Below, one piece after another: positions 29,278 through 38,068 of a stretch of 41,613 bases of DNA. Position numbers and translations under genes: made by a program. A model generated the notes under the pieces. The model ran no database searches. It saw only the letters and a program-made list of their open reading frames with translations, and was not told where the DNA came from. The DNA is taken from positions 1-41,613 of IMG/VR virus record IMGVR_UViG_3300046721_000195; one strand, 5' to 3'. Every line of letters starts with the position of its first letter. Within the stretch, counting starts at the first letter, position 1. Origin of the DNA: a virus.

Positions 29278-30641
29278 TGGGTGTACCGCTCCCGCACAAC
29301 GGGTGGCTTCCCCGGCCGCACCAATTGGCACTGTGGAAACACCTCCAGGCCGGCGGGCGTCGTTCGATGGCGGTTTGGCACCGGCGTGCGGGCAAGGACG
29401 AGATTTGCCTGCATCATGCGGCGTGCAGTGTGATGCAGCGGCCGGGCAATTACTGGCACTGTCTTCCTGAATTCCTTCAAGGCCGGAAGGCGATCTGGAC
29501 GGCGATCAACGCGCACACGGGCAAGCGGCGGATTGACGAGGCATTCCCTGTCGGCATTCGTGAGACGGTGAACGACAATGAGATGTTCATTCGTTTCGTC
29601 AATGGCAGCACGTGGCAAATAATAGGCTCTGACCGTTATGACGCCACGGTTGGCTCGGGTGTCGCGGGCATCACATACTCCGAGTGGGCCTTGGCTGTTT
29701 CATCCGCGTGGGCGTATCACCGACCGATGGTTGAGGAGAATAACGGGTGGGTTATATTTATCACGACCCCGCGCGGCCGTAATCATGCGTTCAACATGTA
29801 TAATCATGCCAAATCCTCCCCCCAATGGTTCTGTGAATTGCTGACCGCGACGGATACGGGTGCATTATCCCCGACCCAACTCGATGAATCGCTGGAGGAG
29901 TATTGTGCGCTGTATGGGGAGGATGTCGGGACGGCGCAGTTTAACCAGGAGTATAACTGCGACTGGAGTGCCGCGATCCTCGGATCATTTTATTCGCGTG
30001 AGATGGCGGGCGTGCGGATTGAGGACCGTATCCGTCCGATAGAACATCTTCCCGACCAGCCGGTTCACCGGGCGTGGGATCTCGGGATGCGGGACGACAC
30101 GAGCATCTGGTGGTACCAGGTCGTGGGCGCCCAACTCTTTATCCTCGACCATTACGCGACCAGCGGGATGGGGATCGAGGAATGGCGTGATCTGATCGAG
30201 AAGAAGCACAAAACCCATGGCTGGAAGCACGGCATCGACTATGTGCCGCACGATGCGAAGGTGCAGGAGATGGGGACCGGGCGGACGCGGGTCGAGGTGA
30301 TGCTGCAGGTCGGGCTCAAGCCGCAGGTTGTACCGAAGGCGAACCTTGCGGACGGGCGCAGCGCGGTTCGCAGAACCCTCCCGCTCTGTGTTTTTCATCC
30401 GCGCACCGAGGACACCGGCATCCGGGCGCTGGAGGAGTACCGGCGCGAATGGGACGACGAGAAGAAGGCGTTCCGGTCGAATGCTGTGCACGACTGGACA
30501 TCACACCCCGCAGACAGTTTCATGTATCTGTCGCTGTCGTGGAAGCCGACCACCGTGCGCCGCCCGCGTGAACCACAACGCACCGGCTGGATCATTCCGC
30601 CGCCGCGCGAGATATGGCGCAACCAGGGGATCGTGTTGTGA
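29277..30641 (+). CDS. Terminase large subunit
   Basis: A 454-residue packaging motor. ATPase: Walker A WHRRAGK (34-40), Walker B with Glu136 in GITYSEWA, and coupling motif ITTPRG (162-167). RNase-H-like nuclease: Asp268 in AWDLG, Asp326 in PHDAK and Asp413 in PADSF. It would cut concatemers and pump DNA through the portal. The ATG at 29277 overlaps the upstream stop. Ends of the real genome cannot be deduced here; a headful mechanism would explain the circular assembly. Confidence 0.93.
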   Translation: MGVPLPHNGWLPRPHQLALWKHLQAGGRRSMAVWHRRAGKDEICLHHAACSVMQRPGNYWHCLPEFLQGRKAIWTAINAHTGKRRIDEAFPVGIRETVNDNEMFIRFVNGSTWQIIGSDRYDATVGSGVAGITYSEWALAVSSAWAYHRPMVEENNGWVIFITTPRGRNHAFNMYNHAKSSPQWFCELLTATDTGALSPTQLDESLEEYCALYGEDVGTAQFNQEYNCDWSAAILGSFYSREMAGVRIEDRIRPIEHLPDQPVHRAWDLGMRDDTSIWWYQVVGAQLFILDHYATSGMGIEEWRDLIEKKHKTHGWKHGIDYVPHDAKVQEMGTGRTRVEVMLQVGLKPQVVPKANLADGRSAVRRTLPLCVFHPRTEDTGIRALEEYRREWDDEKKAFRSNAVHDWTSHPADSFMYLSLSWKPTTVRRPREPQRTGWIIPPPREIWRNQGIVL

Positions 30642-30651
30642 GGGCTTCCCG

Positions 30652-31029
30652 ATGAGCACCAACGGCAGACATGACGTAGACGAGGGCCCGCGCATGCAGC
30701 ATCTGCTGCACGGGGCGCGCGGCGTCGGTTGGGTCATTCCACTGCTGACCGATGCGGCGCGTGCGCTCGACGCGGCCGGCGATGCGCTGCAGCAGATTGC
30801 CGATGACCTTTCGACAATCAGCGCCAACACCGCGCGCGCGCTCTCGGACACGACCGAGATGAAGCGGCATTTGCGCGCCATCACCGAACGCGAGCAGATC
30901 CTGCGGCGCGAGGTGGATGCGCTCAAGTTGCAACTGGCGCGTCAGCGGCCCACCCACACCCGCAACGTGCTTGCGAAAAAACCGGCAGGGAAGAAACGGC
31001 GGATCAAACGGGGGAAGCCAAATGCCTAA
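30652..31029 (+). CDS. Coiled-coil protein between terminase and portal
   Basis: A 125-residue protein with an amphipathic N-terminal half (GVGWVIPLLTDAARALDAAG) and a long coiled coil (~40-95), then a basic KKPAGKKRRIKRGK tail. It overlaps the RHH-like gene by 8 bases. The basic tail suggests contact with DNA. Function is unknown. Confidence 0.65.
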   Translation: MSTNGRHDVDEGPRMQHLLHGARGVGWVIPLLTDAARALDAAGDALQQIADDLSTISANTARALSDTTEMKRHLRAITEREQILRREVDALKLQLARQRPTHTRNVLAKKPAGKKRRIKRGKPNA

Positions 31030-31357
31030 ACGCACCACGGGCGGCACCGGCAAGCGCATGCCGATGAACATGCGCACGACGCAAGCCCTGCGCGCCAAGA
31101 TCGACAAGGCCGCGCGCAAGTCAGGCCGCTCTCTGGTGCAGGAGGTGGAATACCGGGTCGAGCGGAGTTTCATGCGCGACGAGGCGTATGGCGAGATCGA
31201 GCGGATACGCCGCCATGTTCTCGGCATGCTGAACGTGACTGACGGCAAGGTCGAGAGGCTGCTCGCCCTGGTCGCCAGCATCATTCACCGTCTCGACGAG
31301 CAGATGCTGCGCGAAAACGGCGCTCCGATGCAGAACGGGACGCAACCCCATGGCTGA
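31022..31357 (+). CDS. Arc-like ribbon-helix-helix protein
   Basis: A 111-residue protein whose residues ~15-45 (MNMRTTQALRAKIDKAARKS then GRSLVQEVEYRVERSF) fit the Arc/MetJ ribbon-helix-helix fold that binds DNA as a dimer. A helical C-terminus may oligomerise it. GGGGGAAG precedes the ATG at 31022. It lies in the packaging cluster and is a candidate regulator of the TTGCGCG-repeat promoter or of head genes. Confidence 0.68.
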   Translation: MPKRTTGGTGKRMPMNMRTTQALRAKIDKAARKSGRSLVQEVEYRVERSFMRDEAYGEIERIRRHVLGMLNVTDGKVERLLALVASIIHRLDEQMLRENGAPMQNGTQPHG

Positions 31358-31526
31358 ATACGATTTTGATATGCCGCGCACCGTAACGCCGGCCGAAGTG
31401 CTCGCGGCTTGCGAGACCTTGCTGCTCGCCGGATACACGCAGGAAGCCATCTCCGTCCTCCTCCCCTTCATGATGAGCGCCGACGCAGCGCGCAAGCTGC
31501 TGACACCGGAGGCACGCGATGGCTGA
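31350..31526 (+). CDS. 58-residue portal-linked small protein
   Basis: A short helical protein (TVTPAEVLAACETLLLAGYT, QEAISVLLPFMMSADAARKL) overlapping both neighbours by 8 bases. Its first residues MAEY resemble the portal's MAEY start. A shared MAEYxxxxP opening hints at a common partner. Function is unknown. Confidence 0.6.
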   Translation: MAEYDFDMPRTVTPAEVLAACETLLLAGYTQEAISVLLPFMMSADAARKLLTPEARDG

Positions 31527-33906
31527 ATACCAAGCCCCCGGGCCGCCAGTCAAAGAAGATATTCGGTTTGACGATCATGAGTTCAATCCCGCGCTCGAGC
31601 CTAAAAGCTCCCGCGCCTGGCTTAATCTCCTGGAGGAATCCGAGGACGCCTTCAAGGACTGGCACGACCACTGCGACAATATCGAAAAACGCTACGCCAA
31701 CATGGAACGCCTCGCCGACATGAGCCGGCCAAAGGAGTTCCAGATGTTCTGGGCCAACATCGAGGTGGAAAAACCCGCGATCTATTCCAACCCGCCCGAG
31801 CCGGTCGTCGTCACCAAGTTCAAGGACCGCCGCCCGGTCTACCAGGCCGCCGCCGAAATGCTCGAGCGCTGCACCACCGTCGCGTTCGACCTCGCCCACA
31901 TCAACAATCTCATGCTCGCCGTGCGCGACGACGTCGTGCTGATCGGCCGCGGCGTCGCCTGGTGCCGATACGAATCCGGCGGCAAAGGTAGCTTCTACAA
32001 CTACGAGAAGGTCTGCATCGACTTCAAGAACCGCCGCGATTTCCTCCACTCGGTCAGCCGCTCCTGGGCCGAGGTCACCTGGGTTGCGGCGGCCTCATAC
32101 CTCACCCGATCCGAGGCCCGTGATCGATTCCGCCCCTACTCTGGCGATGCCTACCAGGACGCCGAGTACAAGGTCGACAAGGAAGCCAACGAGGTCGGCG
32201 GCGCCGACAAACGCGAGCGCGCCAAATTCTGGGAGATCTGGCACAAAGGCGAAAAGCGCGTCGTCTGGGTCGCCAAAGGCTGCGAGGACATCCTCGACGA
32301 GGACGACCCCCACCTCGACCTGCGCGATTTCTTCCCCTGCCCGCAACCCGCCTACGGCACCGTCCAGCGCGGCTCCCTCGTCCCCGTCCCCGACGTCATG
32401 CAGTACAAGGACCAACTCGACGAGCTCAACTCCCTCACCACCCGCATCCACGCCATCGCCCAATGCCTCCAGGTGCGCGGCTTCTATCCGTCCGGATCGA
32501 CCGAGATCGGCGACGCCGTCCAGGCCGCGCTGGCCAACCAGTCGCCCGGCCGCGTCCTCGTCCCGATCTCCAACTGGGCCGCATTCGGCGGCACGTCCGA
32601 AGTCATCATCTGGATGCCAATCGACGTGATTGCCCAGACCCTCACCCAGCTCGTCTCAACCCGCCAGCAGATCATCCAGGACATCTACCAGATCATGGGC
32701 CTGTCCGATCTCATGCGCGGCGCAACCGATCCGCGCGAGACACTCGGCGCCCAGGACCTCAAGGCCCAGTACGGCTCCTCCCGCGTGCGCGACAAGCAGG
32801 GCGAGCTCGTCCGCCTCGCCCGCGACCTGGTCGAGATCTGCGGCGAGATCATCTTCCAGAAGTTCGACGACGACACCATCGTCGAAATGAGCCAGACCCA
32901 ACTGCCGACCAAGGCCATGGTCGAGAAACAGTTGCGCGAGATCGCCGATCAGCTCGACAAGCAAAGCCGCATGCTGCAACTCGCCCAGCAGGTCGCACAG
33001 CAAGGCCCGCCGCCCGCTCCCCCGCCCGGAATGGGACCGCCCGGCCAGGGCATGGCACCGCCCCCACAACCCGACCCGGGCAAGCTCCAGCAGATGCTCC
33101 AGATGGGACAGCAGGTCATCGACCAGGGCAAGCAGGCCATGGCGCAAATCGCCTCCAAGCCAACGCTCGACCAGGTGCTGACGCTGCTCAAGGACGAGCG
33201 CACCAAGGCCTTCGTCCTCGACATCGAGACCGACAGCACGATCCAGATCAACGAGAACGAACAGAAACAGCGCACCGCCGAGTTCGTCGCCGTGCTCGCG
33301 CAACTGATCCCGCAACTCGCCCAGTTGGTCCAGGCCTATCCGCAGAGCGCCAACTTCGCCGGCGAGATCCTCAAGTTCGCCACCAAACCCTACCGCGCCG
33401 GGCGCTCGCTCGATGGCGCCATCGACAAGTTCGTCCAGGACACCGAGGACATGGCCAACCAGCCGCGGCCCGACGACCCGACCACGGCCCAGAACAAGAT
33501 CGCGGTCCAGATCGAGCAGATGAAGATCGACTACCAGAAACAACGCGATCAGGGCGAACAGCAGCTCAAGGCCGCCGAACTGAAAATGAAGGACGACCAC
33601 GCCAAGATGAAAGTCCAGGCCGACACCCAGGTCGGTATGGCCAAGGTGCAGGCCACCAAGGACGAAAGCGCCGCCGACGCGATGGAGGCCAACCAGGCCG
33701 CCATGCACGACCGCGAGACGCACCAGGCCGACATGATCGCCAAAGGCGCCGACATCCTGGCTCAGCGGCAGAAGGCCAATATCGACGTCCAGACCGCCAT
33801 CATGAAACAGCGCGATATCCAAAGCCGCGCCGACGAACGCCGCGCCATGCAGCAGTTCAAGATGACCCAGCCACAACGCCAGCCGGGAGGATTCCCCGGT
33901 GGCTGA
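31519..33906 (+). CDS. Portal protein (P22-like)
   Basis: A 795-residue portal. The length, the N-terminal KDWHDHCDNIEKRYANMERL region, the central LIGRGVAWCRYE and the stem region DVIAQTLTQLVSTRQQIIQD fit the large podovirus portal type. The C-terminal ~280 residues form a long Gln-rich coiled coil (barrel-like extension as in P22), preceded by a Pro/Gly/Met linker. CCGGAGG lies upstream of ATG 31519. It forms the DNA gate with the adaptor 2534-3250. Confidence 0.85.
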   Translation: MAEYQAPGPPVKEDIRFDDHEFNPALEPKSSRAWLNLLEESEDAFKDWHDHCDNIEKRYANMERLADMSRPKEFQMFWANIEVEKPAIYSNPPEPVVVTKFKDRRPVYQAAAEMLERCTTVAFDLAHINNLMLAVRDDVVLIGRGVAWCRYESGGKGSFYNYEKVCIDFKNRRDFLHSVSRSWAEVTWVAAASYLTRSEARDRFRPYSGDAYQDAEYKVDKEANEVGGADKRERAKFWEIWHKGEKRVVWVAKGCEDILDEDDPHLDLRDFFPCPQPAYGTVQRGSLVPVPDVMQYKDQLDELNSLTTRIHAIAQCLQVRGFYPSGSTEIGDAVQAALANQSPGRVLVPISNWAAFGGTSEVIIWMPIDVIAQTLTQLVSTRQQIIQDIYQIMGLSDLMRGATDPRETLGAQDLKAQYGSSRVRDKQGELVRLARDLVEICGEIIFQKFDDDTIVEMSQTQLPTKAMVEKQLREIADQLDKQSRMLQLAQQVAQQGPPPAPPPGMGPPGQGMAPPPQPDPGKLQQMLQMGQQVIDQGKQAMAQIASKPTLDQVLTLLKDERTKAFVLDIETDSTIQINENEQKQRTAEFVAVLAQLIPQLAQLVQAYPQSANFAGEILKFATKPYRAGRSLDGAIDKFVQDTEDMANQPRPDDPTTAQNKIAVQIEQMKIDYQKQRDQGEQQLKAAELKMKDDHAKMKVQADTQVGMAKVQATKDESAADAMEANQAAMHDRETHQADMIAKGADILAQRQKANIDVQTAIMKQRDIQSRADERRAMQQFKMTQPQRQPGGFPGG

Positions 33907-35254
33907 CAACGTCATGGGATCACTCGCGGATCAGAGCAATTACGATCCGGCGACCGGCATGCCGTACCCGGGCAATGCGCCCGACTACGGCGATCTCTCG
34001 CAGCGCATGACCAATGCGCAGCAGCGGCTGGCCGCGGGCATCTATGAGGCCGGCGCAATGCCTGGCCGCGCGTTCGGCACGGTGCCGGGCGGCCCGCCAA
34101 CACCGGAGGAGGAGGCCAACTGGGGCGCCGGCACGGCTCTCGGCATGCTCGGCGCATCGCGGTTGCCGGGCGGTGCGCCTGCGGGAGCGGTGGGCGCCGG
34201 CGGCGCCAAGCTCGTCCAGCCCGAGGGCATCTTCGCCTATCACTCCTCGCCCTACACGTTCGACAAGTTCGACCCGTCCATGATCGGCACCGGCGAGGGC
34301 GCGCAGTCATACGGCCACGGCTTCTACTTCGCCGAGAACCCGGCGGTGTCGGGTCAGGGCGGGCAGTATTGGAATAGTTTCATGCAGCGATTCCCACCGC
34401 ATGAAATGGACGCGGCACAGTTGCTCAAGCAGGCTAACTTCGACCGCGACAAGGCCATCGCGCTCGCGCAGCAGAAAGTCGACAGCACGCGCGCTACAAT
34501 TGCGGGTGGCAGTGAGAATGCATTTGCGCTGCCGATGGCGGAGGCTTTCCTGCCGCGCGATCAGGCGGCGCTCGATCTGCTGAGAAGTCGCCAGCCAATC
34601 GTCGGCCCGCGCACCTACGAGGTGAACATCAATGCGCGGCCGGAGCAGATGCTGAACTGGGACGCGCCGTTGCATGCACAGCCGCAAATGGTTGAACCAT
34701 TGAGGAGGGCTGGTTTCAATCTTTCGCCTGCTGTTGGTGATTTGAGTTATCTGACGCAGAAGGCAGCGGAGGCTGGCCCCGATAGCTGGTACGCAGCACA
34801 ATTACGCGCAGTCGGAGATATGAGGAACAAGACGGGCGCGGAGTTCAGGCCGAAGACGCCGGATGAAGCTGCTGCCCTGAACGAAGCCGGCATTCCCGGC
34901 ATCCGCTATCTCGATCAGGGGTCGCGCGCGCTTGGCAGCAAGGCAAGTCCGAACGATACACTGGCAAGCATTCTTGATGCAGTCGGTGGAGATCGCGCAG
35001 CTGCGTTAGCCGAGGTTAACACGCGCATTCAGCACGCGGCTAATTTGCCCGCACAGTATCGCTCAACAAGTTCGAATCTACCGGCAGTGCGCGACATGCT
35101 GCTCGATCCGAATTTCAAAGACCCGCGCACCAGCAACTACGTCATTTTCGATCCATCCAGGATCGACATTCGCAAGATGTACGCCGTTCCGGGCGCAGTC
35201 GGCGCCGGCGGCATGGGCGCACTCGCCACGCAGGACAACTACCAACCACAGTGA
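33899..35254 (+). CDS. ADP-ribosyltransferase-like (ART-PolyVal) virion protein
   Basis: A 451-residue protein carrying a split ART-PolyVal-like fold: AYHSSPYTFDKFDPSMIGTG then SYGHGFYFAENP (residues ~113-147; candidate His115, Tyr143) and, after ~180 residues, GIPGIRYLDQGSR and NYVIFDPSRIDI (~330-421). The ~100-residue N-terminus looks like an internal-virion packing segment. GTG start at 33899, with GGGAGGATT upstream and 8-base overlap with the portal. Position beside the portal suggests it is packaged and injected, modifying a host target with ADP-ribose; no target can be named. Confidence 0.7.
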   Translation: MADNVMGSLADQSNYDPATGMPYPGNAPDYGDLSQRMTNAQQRLAAGIYEAGAMPGRAFGTVPGGPPTPEEEANWGAGTALGMLGASRLPGGAPAGAVGAGGAKLVQPEGIFAYHSSPYTFDKFDPSMIGTGEGAQSYGHGFYFAENPAVSGQGGQYWNSFMQRFPPHEMDAAQLLKQANFDRDKAIALAQQKVDSTRATIAGGSENAFALPMAEAFLPRDQAALDLLRSRQPIVGPRTYEVNINARPEQMLNWDAPLHAQPQMVEPLRRAGFNLSPAVGDLSYLTQKAAEAGPDSWYAAQLRAVGDMRNKTGAEFRPKTPDEAAALNEAGIPGIRYLDQGSRALGSKASPNDTLASILDAVGGDRAAALAEVNTRIQHAANLPAQYRSTSSNLPAVRDMLLDPNFKDPRTSNYVIFDPSRIDIRKMYAVPGAVGAGGMGALATQDNYQPQ

Positions 35255-35264
35255 GGAGACGAAC

Positions 35265-35987
35265 ATGGCCCAGAGTCCACTGACAGTCACAAACCCGAAC
35301 CCGACTCCACCGACCAACTTGTCGTCCACCGGCTCGACGCTGCCGAACCCGGCGACATTCGCGTCCGCCATCTACGGCACCGATCTGCACTATCCGCCCA
35401 ACCCGAACTCATCGCCGATCTACTACGATGACGGCGTGGCCAACACCTATCCGGTGATCAGCCAGAACGAGGGCGGCGGCGTCAACGGAACGACAAATCC
35501 ATCACCCGTCGGCACGCTCACGTCGTTCGCCGCCAACCATGCGGCAGTCGCAACCGGCGGCACGTCCGTCGCGGCCGAAGGCGCCGGCACCGAGGTGCTG
35601 GTCACCCTCAGCGTGCCCAATCCCTCCCCGGCCGGCCAACTGAAGATGGTGAGCTGCGGCCCGGTCCTGACACCCGGCGTGCTGCCACAGCCTAACCAGC
35701 TCGCCGCCTCGACCCTGAACCCGACGACAAATCCGGCGCTGGCCAGCATCTCGCCGACGACCCTGGCATCCGCATCGAGCGGCACGCAGGTGATTACCTG
35801 TACCGGCACGAACTTCACTCGCGGCTGTTATATCTGGGTCGACAATCAGCAGCGCGACACGACGTTCACCAGTGCCACAACCATAACCGCGACGGTCAAT
35901 AAGAAGCCGAACCCGGGGATCTGGCTGGTCGACGTCAAAATCGGCGGCGTCGCCGTCCCGACAACGCAGTCATTCACCTGGACATGA
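35265..35987 (+). CDS. Head decoration-type protein with C-terminal IPT/TIG-like domain
   Basis: A 240-residue Pro/Thr/Ser/Asn-rich protein. The C-terminal ~85 residues (ISPTTLASASSGTQVITCTG, TNFTRGCYIWVDNQQRDTTF, ITATVNKKPNPGIWLVDVK) form an IPT/TIG-type immunoglobulin fold typical of capsid or tail decoration. GAGGAG precedes ATG 35265. It is the first of three related small domains in a row (35265, 36001, 36435). Confidence 0.65.
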   Translation: MAQSPLTVTNPNPTPPTNLSSTGSTLPNPATFASAIYGTDLHYPPNPNSSPIYYDDGVANTYPVISQNEGGGVNGTTNPSPVGTLTSFAANHAAVATGGTSVAAEGAGTEVLVTLSVPNPSPAGQLKMVSCGPVLTPGVLPQPNQLAASTLNPTTNPALASISPTTLASASSGTQVITCTGTNFTRGCYIWVDNQQRDTTFTSATTITATVNKKPNPGIWLVDVKIGGVAVPTTQSFTWT

Positions 35988-36000
35988 TTGGAGGAACGAC

Positions 36001-36435
36001 ATGGGAATCCGCTCGATAAATGAGCCAGATGGCCCCGGCCGCCTTACGATGCTCTTTCCTATTTCGATCAATGAACCGGTGGAGATCCCGTCGCAAGAGG
36101 ATCTTACGCCGGTCATCACCGGCCTTGATCCGGTCGCCTGCGATATCGGCGACACCGACTTCACGCTGTTCGTCAGCGGCGAGAAGTTCACCGCGGAGAG
36201 CGTGATCTTCTTCGCCGGACACGACGAGCCCACGACGCTCGAGGAGGACGGGACGCTCTCGACCGGCGTCAAGCCGTCGCTGTGGGAGGCGGCGGTCGTC
36301 GTGGACTGCCAGGTCCGCAACGGAGAACTCTACTCCGAGCCGGTGCAGTTCTCGTTCGATGAGCCGGCCGAGGTGCACAGGTCCAAGCGCACGACGCCTC
36401 GCGGCAAACGAACCCGGCGTGACGGGAGCTATTGA
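36001..36435 (+). CDS. Small IPT/TIG-like decoration protein with SINEP peptides
   Basis: A 144-residue protein with two SINEP peptides in its N-terminus (residues 5-9 and 22-26), then an Ig-like core (VITGLDPVACDIGDTDFTLF ... VQFSFDEPAE) and a basic tail. GGAGG lies upstream. The stop overlaps the next ATG. The SINEP pairs recur in the next protein, suggesting a shared docking peptide. The role is probably decoration of the capsid. Confidence 0.62.
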   Translation: MGIRSINEPDGPGRLTMLFPISINEPVEIPSQEDLTPVITGLDPVACDIGDTDFTLFVSGEKFTAESVIFFAGHDEPTTLEEDGTLSTGVKPSLWEAAVVVDCQVRNGELYSEPVQFSFDEPAEVHRSKRTTPRGKRTRRDGSY

Positions 36436-36809
36436 TGGCCGTTTTCAAATCTATCAACGAACCGTTGCCATACTCGTTTGAGGGGATGATGCCGTCCAGC
36501 ATCAATGAACCACCAAATGTTCCGGCGGGCGTATTCGCGCCGAAGATCACGCTGCTGACGCCAAATACTTGCGTGATTGGTGGTCCCGACATCACGGTGA
36601 CGGTCACTGGCACGGGATTCTTCAACAAGAGTGTGTGCTTTGTCGGTGACGTGATCAGGACGACGGTATTCAATGCGAACGGCACCTTGTCCGTCACGTT
36701 CAAGCCGGCCACACGAAATCCTGGAGTTATGCCTGTCGTTGTGCGTAACGGCGCCTACTCGAGCAACTCCATGCCCTTCACGTTCACCGCAACGAAGGAT
36801 GCCGAGTGA
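36435..36809 (+). CDS. Second IPT/TIG-like decoration protein with SINEP peptides
   Basis: A 124-residue paralogue-like protein: SINEP at residues 6-10 and 22-26, followed by an Ig-like core (KITLLTPNTCVIGGPDITVT then VTGTGFFNKSVCFVGDVIRT). It starts at ATG 36435 overlapping the previous TGA; a TTG at 36432 is less likely. The arrangement suggests duplication of a small decoration gene. Confidence 0.62.
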   Translation: MAVFKSINEPLPYSFEGMMPSSINEPPNVPAGVFAPKITLLTPNTCVIGGPDITVTVTGTGFFNKSVCFVGDVIRTTVFNANGTLSVTFKPATRNPGVMPVVVRNGAYSSNSMPFTFTATKDAE

Positions 36810-38068
36810 TGGGCCAACCAGTCGTCACGGTCGCATCTGGCGGTCGCCCGGTCGTCGTGTCGACCAACGGCTTCGGCATCCCGGTGGACGAGGCCACCAA
36901 CGGCCGCGGCATTGCGGTGACCCAGGTCACCAACTTCGGCATGCCGGTGATCTACGTCACCGGCGGTGCCCCTGTGATAACGCCGACTCTGACACTGACA
37001 TCGCCGACGACCGACAACACGCCTGACTTCACGTTGACCGGCGATCTGGCGGTGAACGATGTGGTCCGGTTTCAGTACGCCAACAACTCGAGCTTTACCG
37101 GCGCTACCGACATCACGCATACGATCACCGCACCCGAGGATGCCGCAAACTCGTTCAGCTTCTCGACCGGTACACTTGCGTTGGGCGCCTGGTGGTTCCG
37201 CGCCCGCGTTGAGCGGCCGGTTATCGGCAACAGCGGATGGTCGAATACTGTAACCGAGACGATTGTTGCTTCCTACACCGGTCCCGGCGACAAGGTGGCG
37301 GGCGCATTAGGCTGGTGGGGGTTGGCTGGCTATACTGCCGCATACTCCACCGGCAGTAATCCGGCAATTGACATAACGGACCAAGCTGGTGCTAACGCGC
37401 TCACGGTCAACATTCGCTCAGATGGTATGTTGGACACCGCAACAGTCTCGGCTTGGGTTACGGCACATTCCGTGTCGCAGATAAAGATCACCAAGTTATA
37501 CAATCAGGCGGGCGGGACTATTGGAAATCTTACGCCGTTCTCCGGTACTTCTATTTACCTGATATTGAACGCAAGCGGTCTTGGTGCCGGTAAGGCGACA
37601 ATTGATTTGTTCACCGGCTCTGCATTTTTTGTCAGTGCTGGAAGCGTAACCATCAATCAACCGTTTTTTGTGGCAACGGCGATATCTGCCGATGTAAGCA
37701 TGGCCGGGAACGATCAATATTTTGGTGATACTGCTCTCGGGGTATATTCTCAATATAGGACCAGCTCGTCCTCATTTGCAGTGAGCGGCGGCAGTGGCGA
37801 AGTTGTGCGAGCAGCAACCACGGTCACCTTTCATGCAGTTCAGACCATGTTGCTCAATACAGGCTCCGGTACCGTTTATATCGATGGTACTGGAACGACT
37901 GGTTCGGGGGTCGGCACGACGGGTATTGCAAATATTTTGAGAGTTGGTGCCGGATTTGGATCATCATGGGCAGGGCGCTTTTCGGAACTTGGCGTTTGGG
38001 GTATAGCTCCGACAGCACAAAACAATATCGATATCGATGCTAACATCAGACTCCGGTGGGGCTTCTGA
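36809..38068 (+). CDS. Lectin-like adhesin
   Basis: A 419-residue surface protein. The N-terminal GGRPVVVSTNGFGIPVDEAT region is the attachment type seen on alphaproteobacterial phage adhesins. A beta-sandwich segment (~55-155, NTPDFTLTGDLAVNDVVRFQ) precedes a concanavalin/LamG-like part beginning GALGWWGLAGYTAAYSTGSN and continuing LDTATVSAWVTAHSVSQIKI. It probably binds a polysaccharide. ATG 36809 overlaps the preceding stop. Confidence 0.68.
   Translation: MGQPVVTVASGGRPVVVSTNGFGIPVDEATNGRGIAVTQVTNFGMPVIYVTGGAPVITPTLTLTSPTTDNTPDFTLTGDLAVNDVVRFQYANNSSFTGATDITHTITAPEDAANSFSFSTGTLALGAWWFRARVERPVIGNSGWSNTVTETIVASYTGPGDKVAGALGWWGLAGYTAAYSTGSNPAIDITDQAGANALTVNIRSDGMLDTATVSAWVTAHSVSQIKITKLYNQAGGTIGNLTPFSGTSIYLILNASGLGAGKATIDLFTGSAFFVSAGSVTINQPFFVATAISADVSMAGNDQYFGDTALGVYSQYRTSSSSFAVSGGSGEVVRAATTVTFHAVQTMLLNTGSGTVYIDGTGTTGSGVGTTGIANILRVGAGFGSSWAGRFSELGVWGIAPTAQNNIDIDANIRLRWGF

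Noticed and set aside
32656-33915. A 419-residue open frame on the minus strand opposite the portal
   Set aside because: It is a mirror of the GC-rich portal coding frame (Leu/Gly/Asp-rich, no domain, no start signal) and overlaps a well-supported gene along its whole length.
32463-34010. A 515-residue Arg/Pro-rich plus-strand frame inside the portal gene
   Set aside because: Its composition (Arg, Pro, Thr, Gly only) is the usual out-of-frame reading of GC-rich DNA; the portal frame is clearly the real one.
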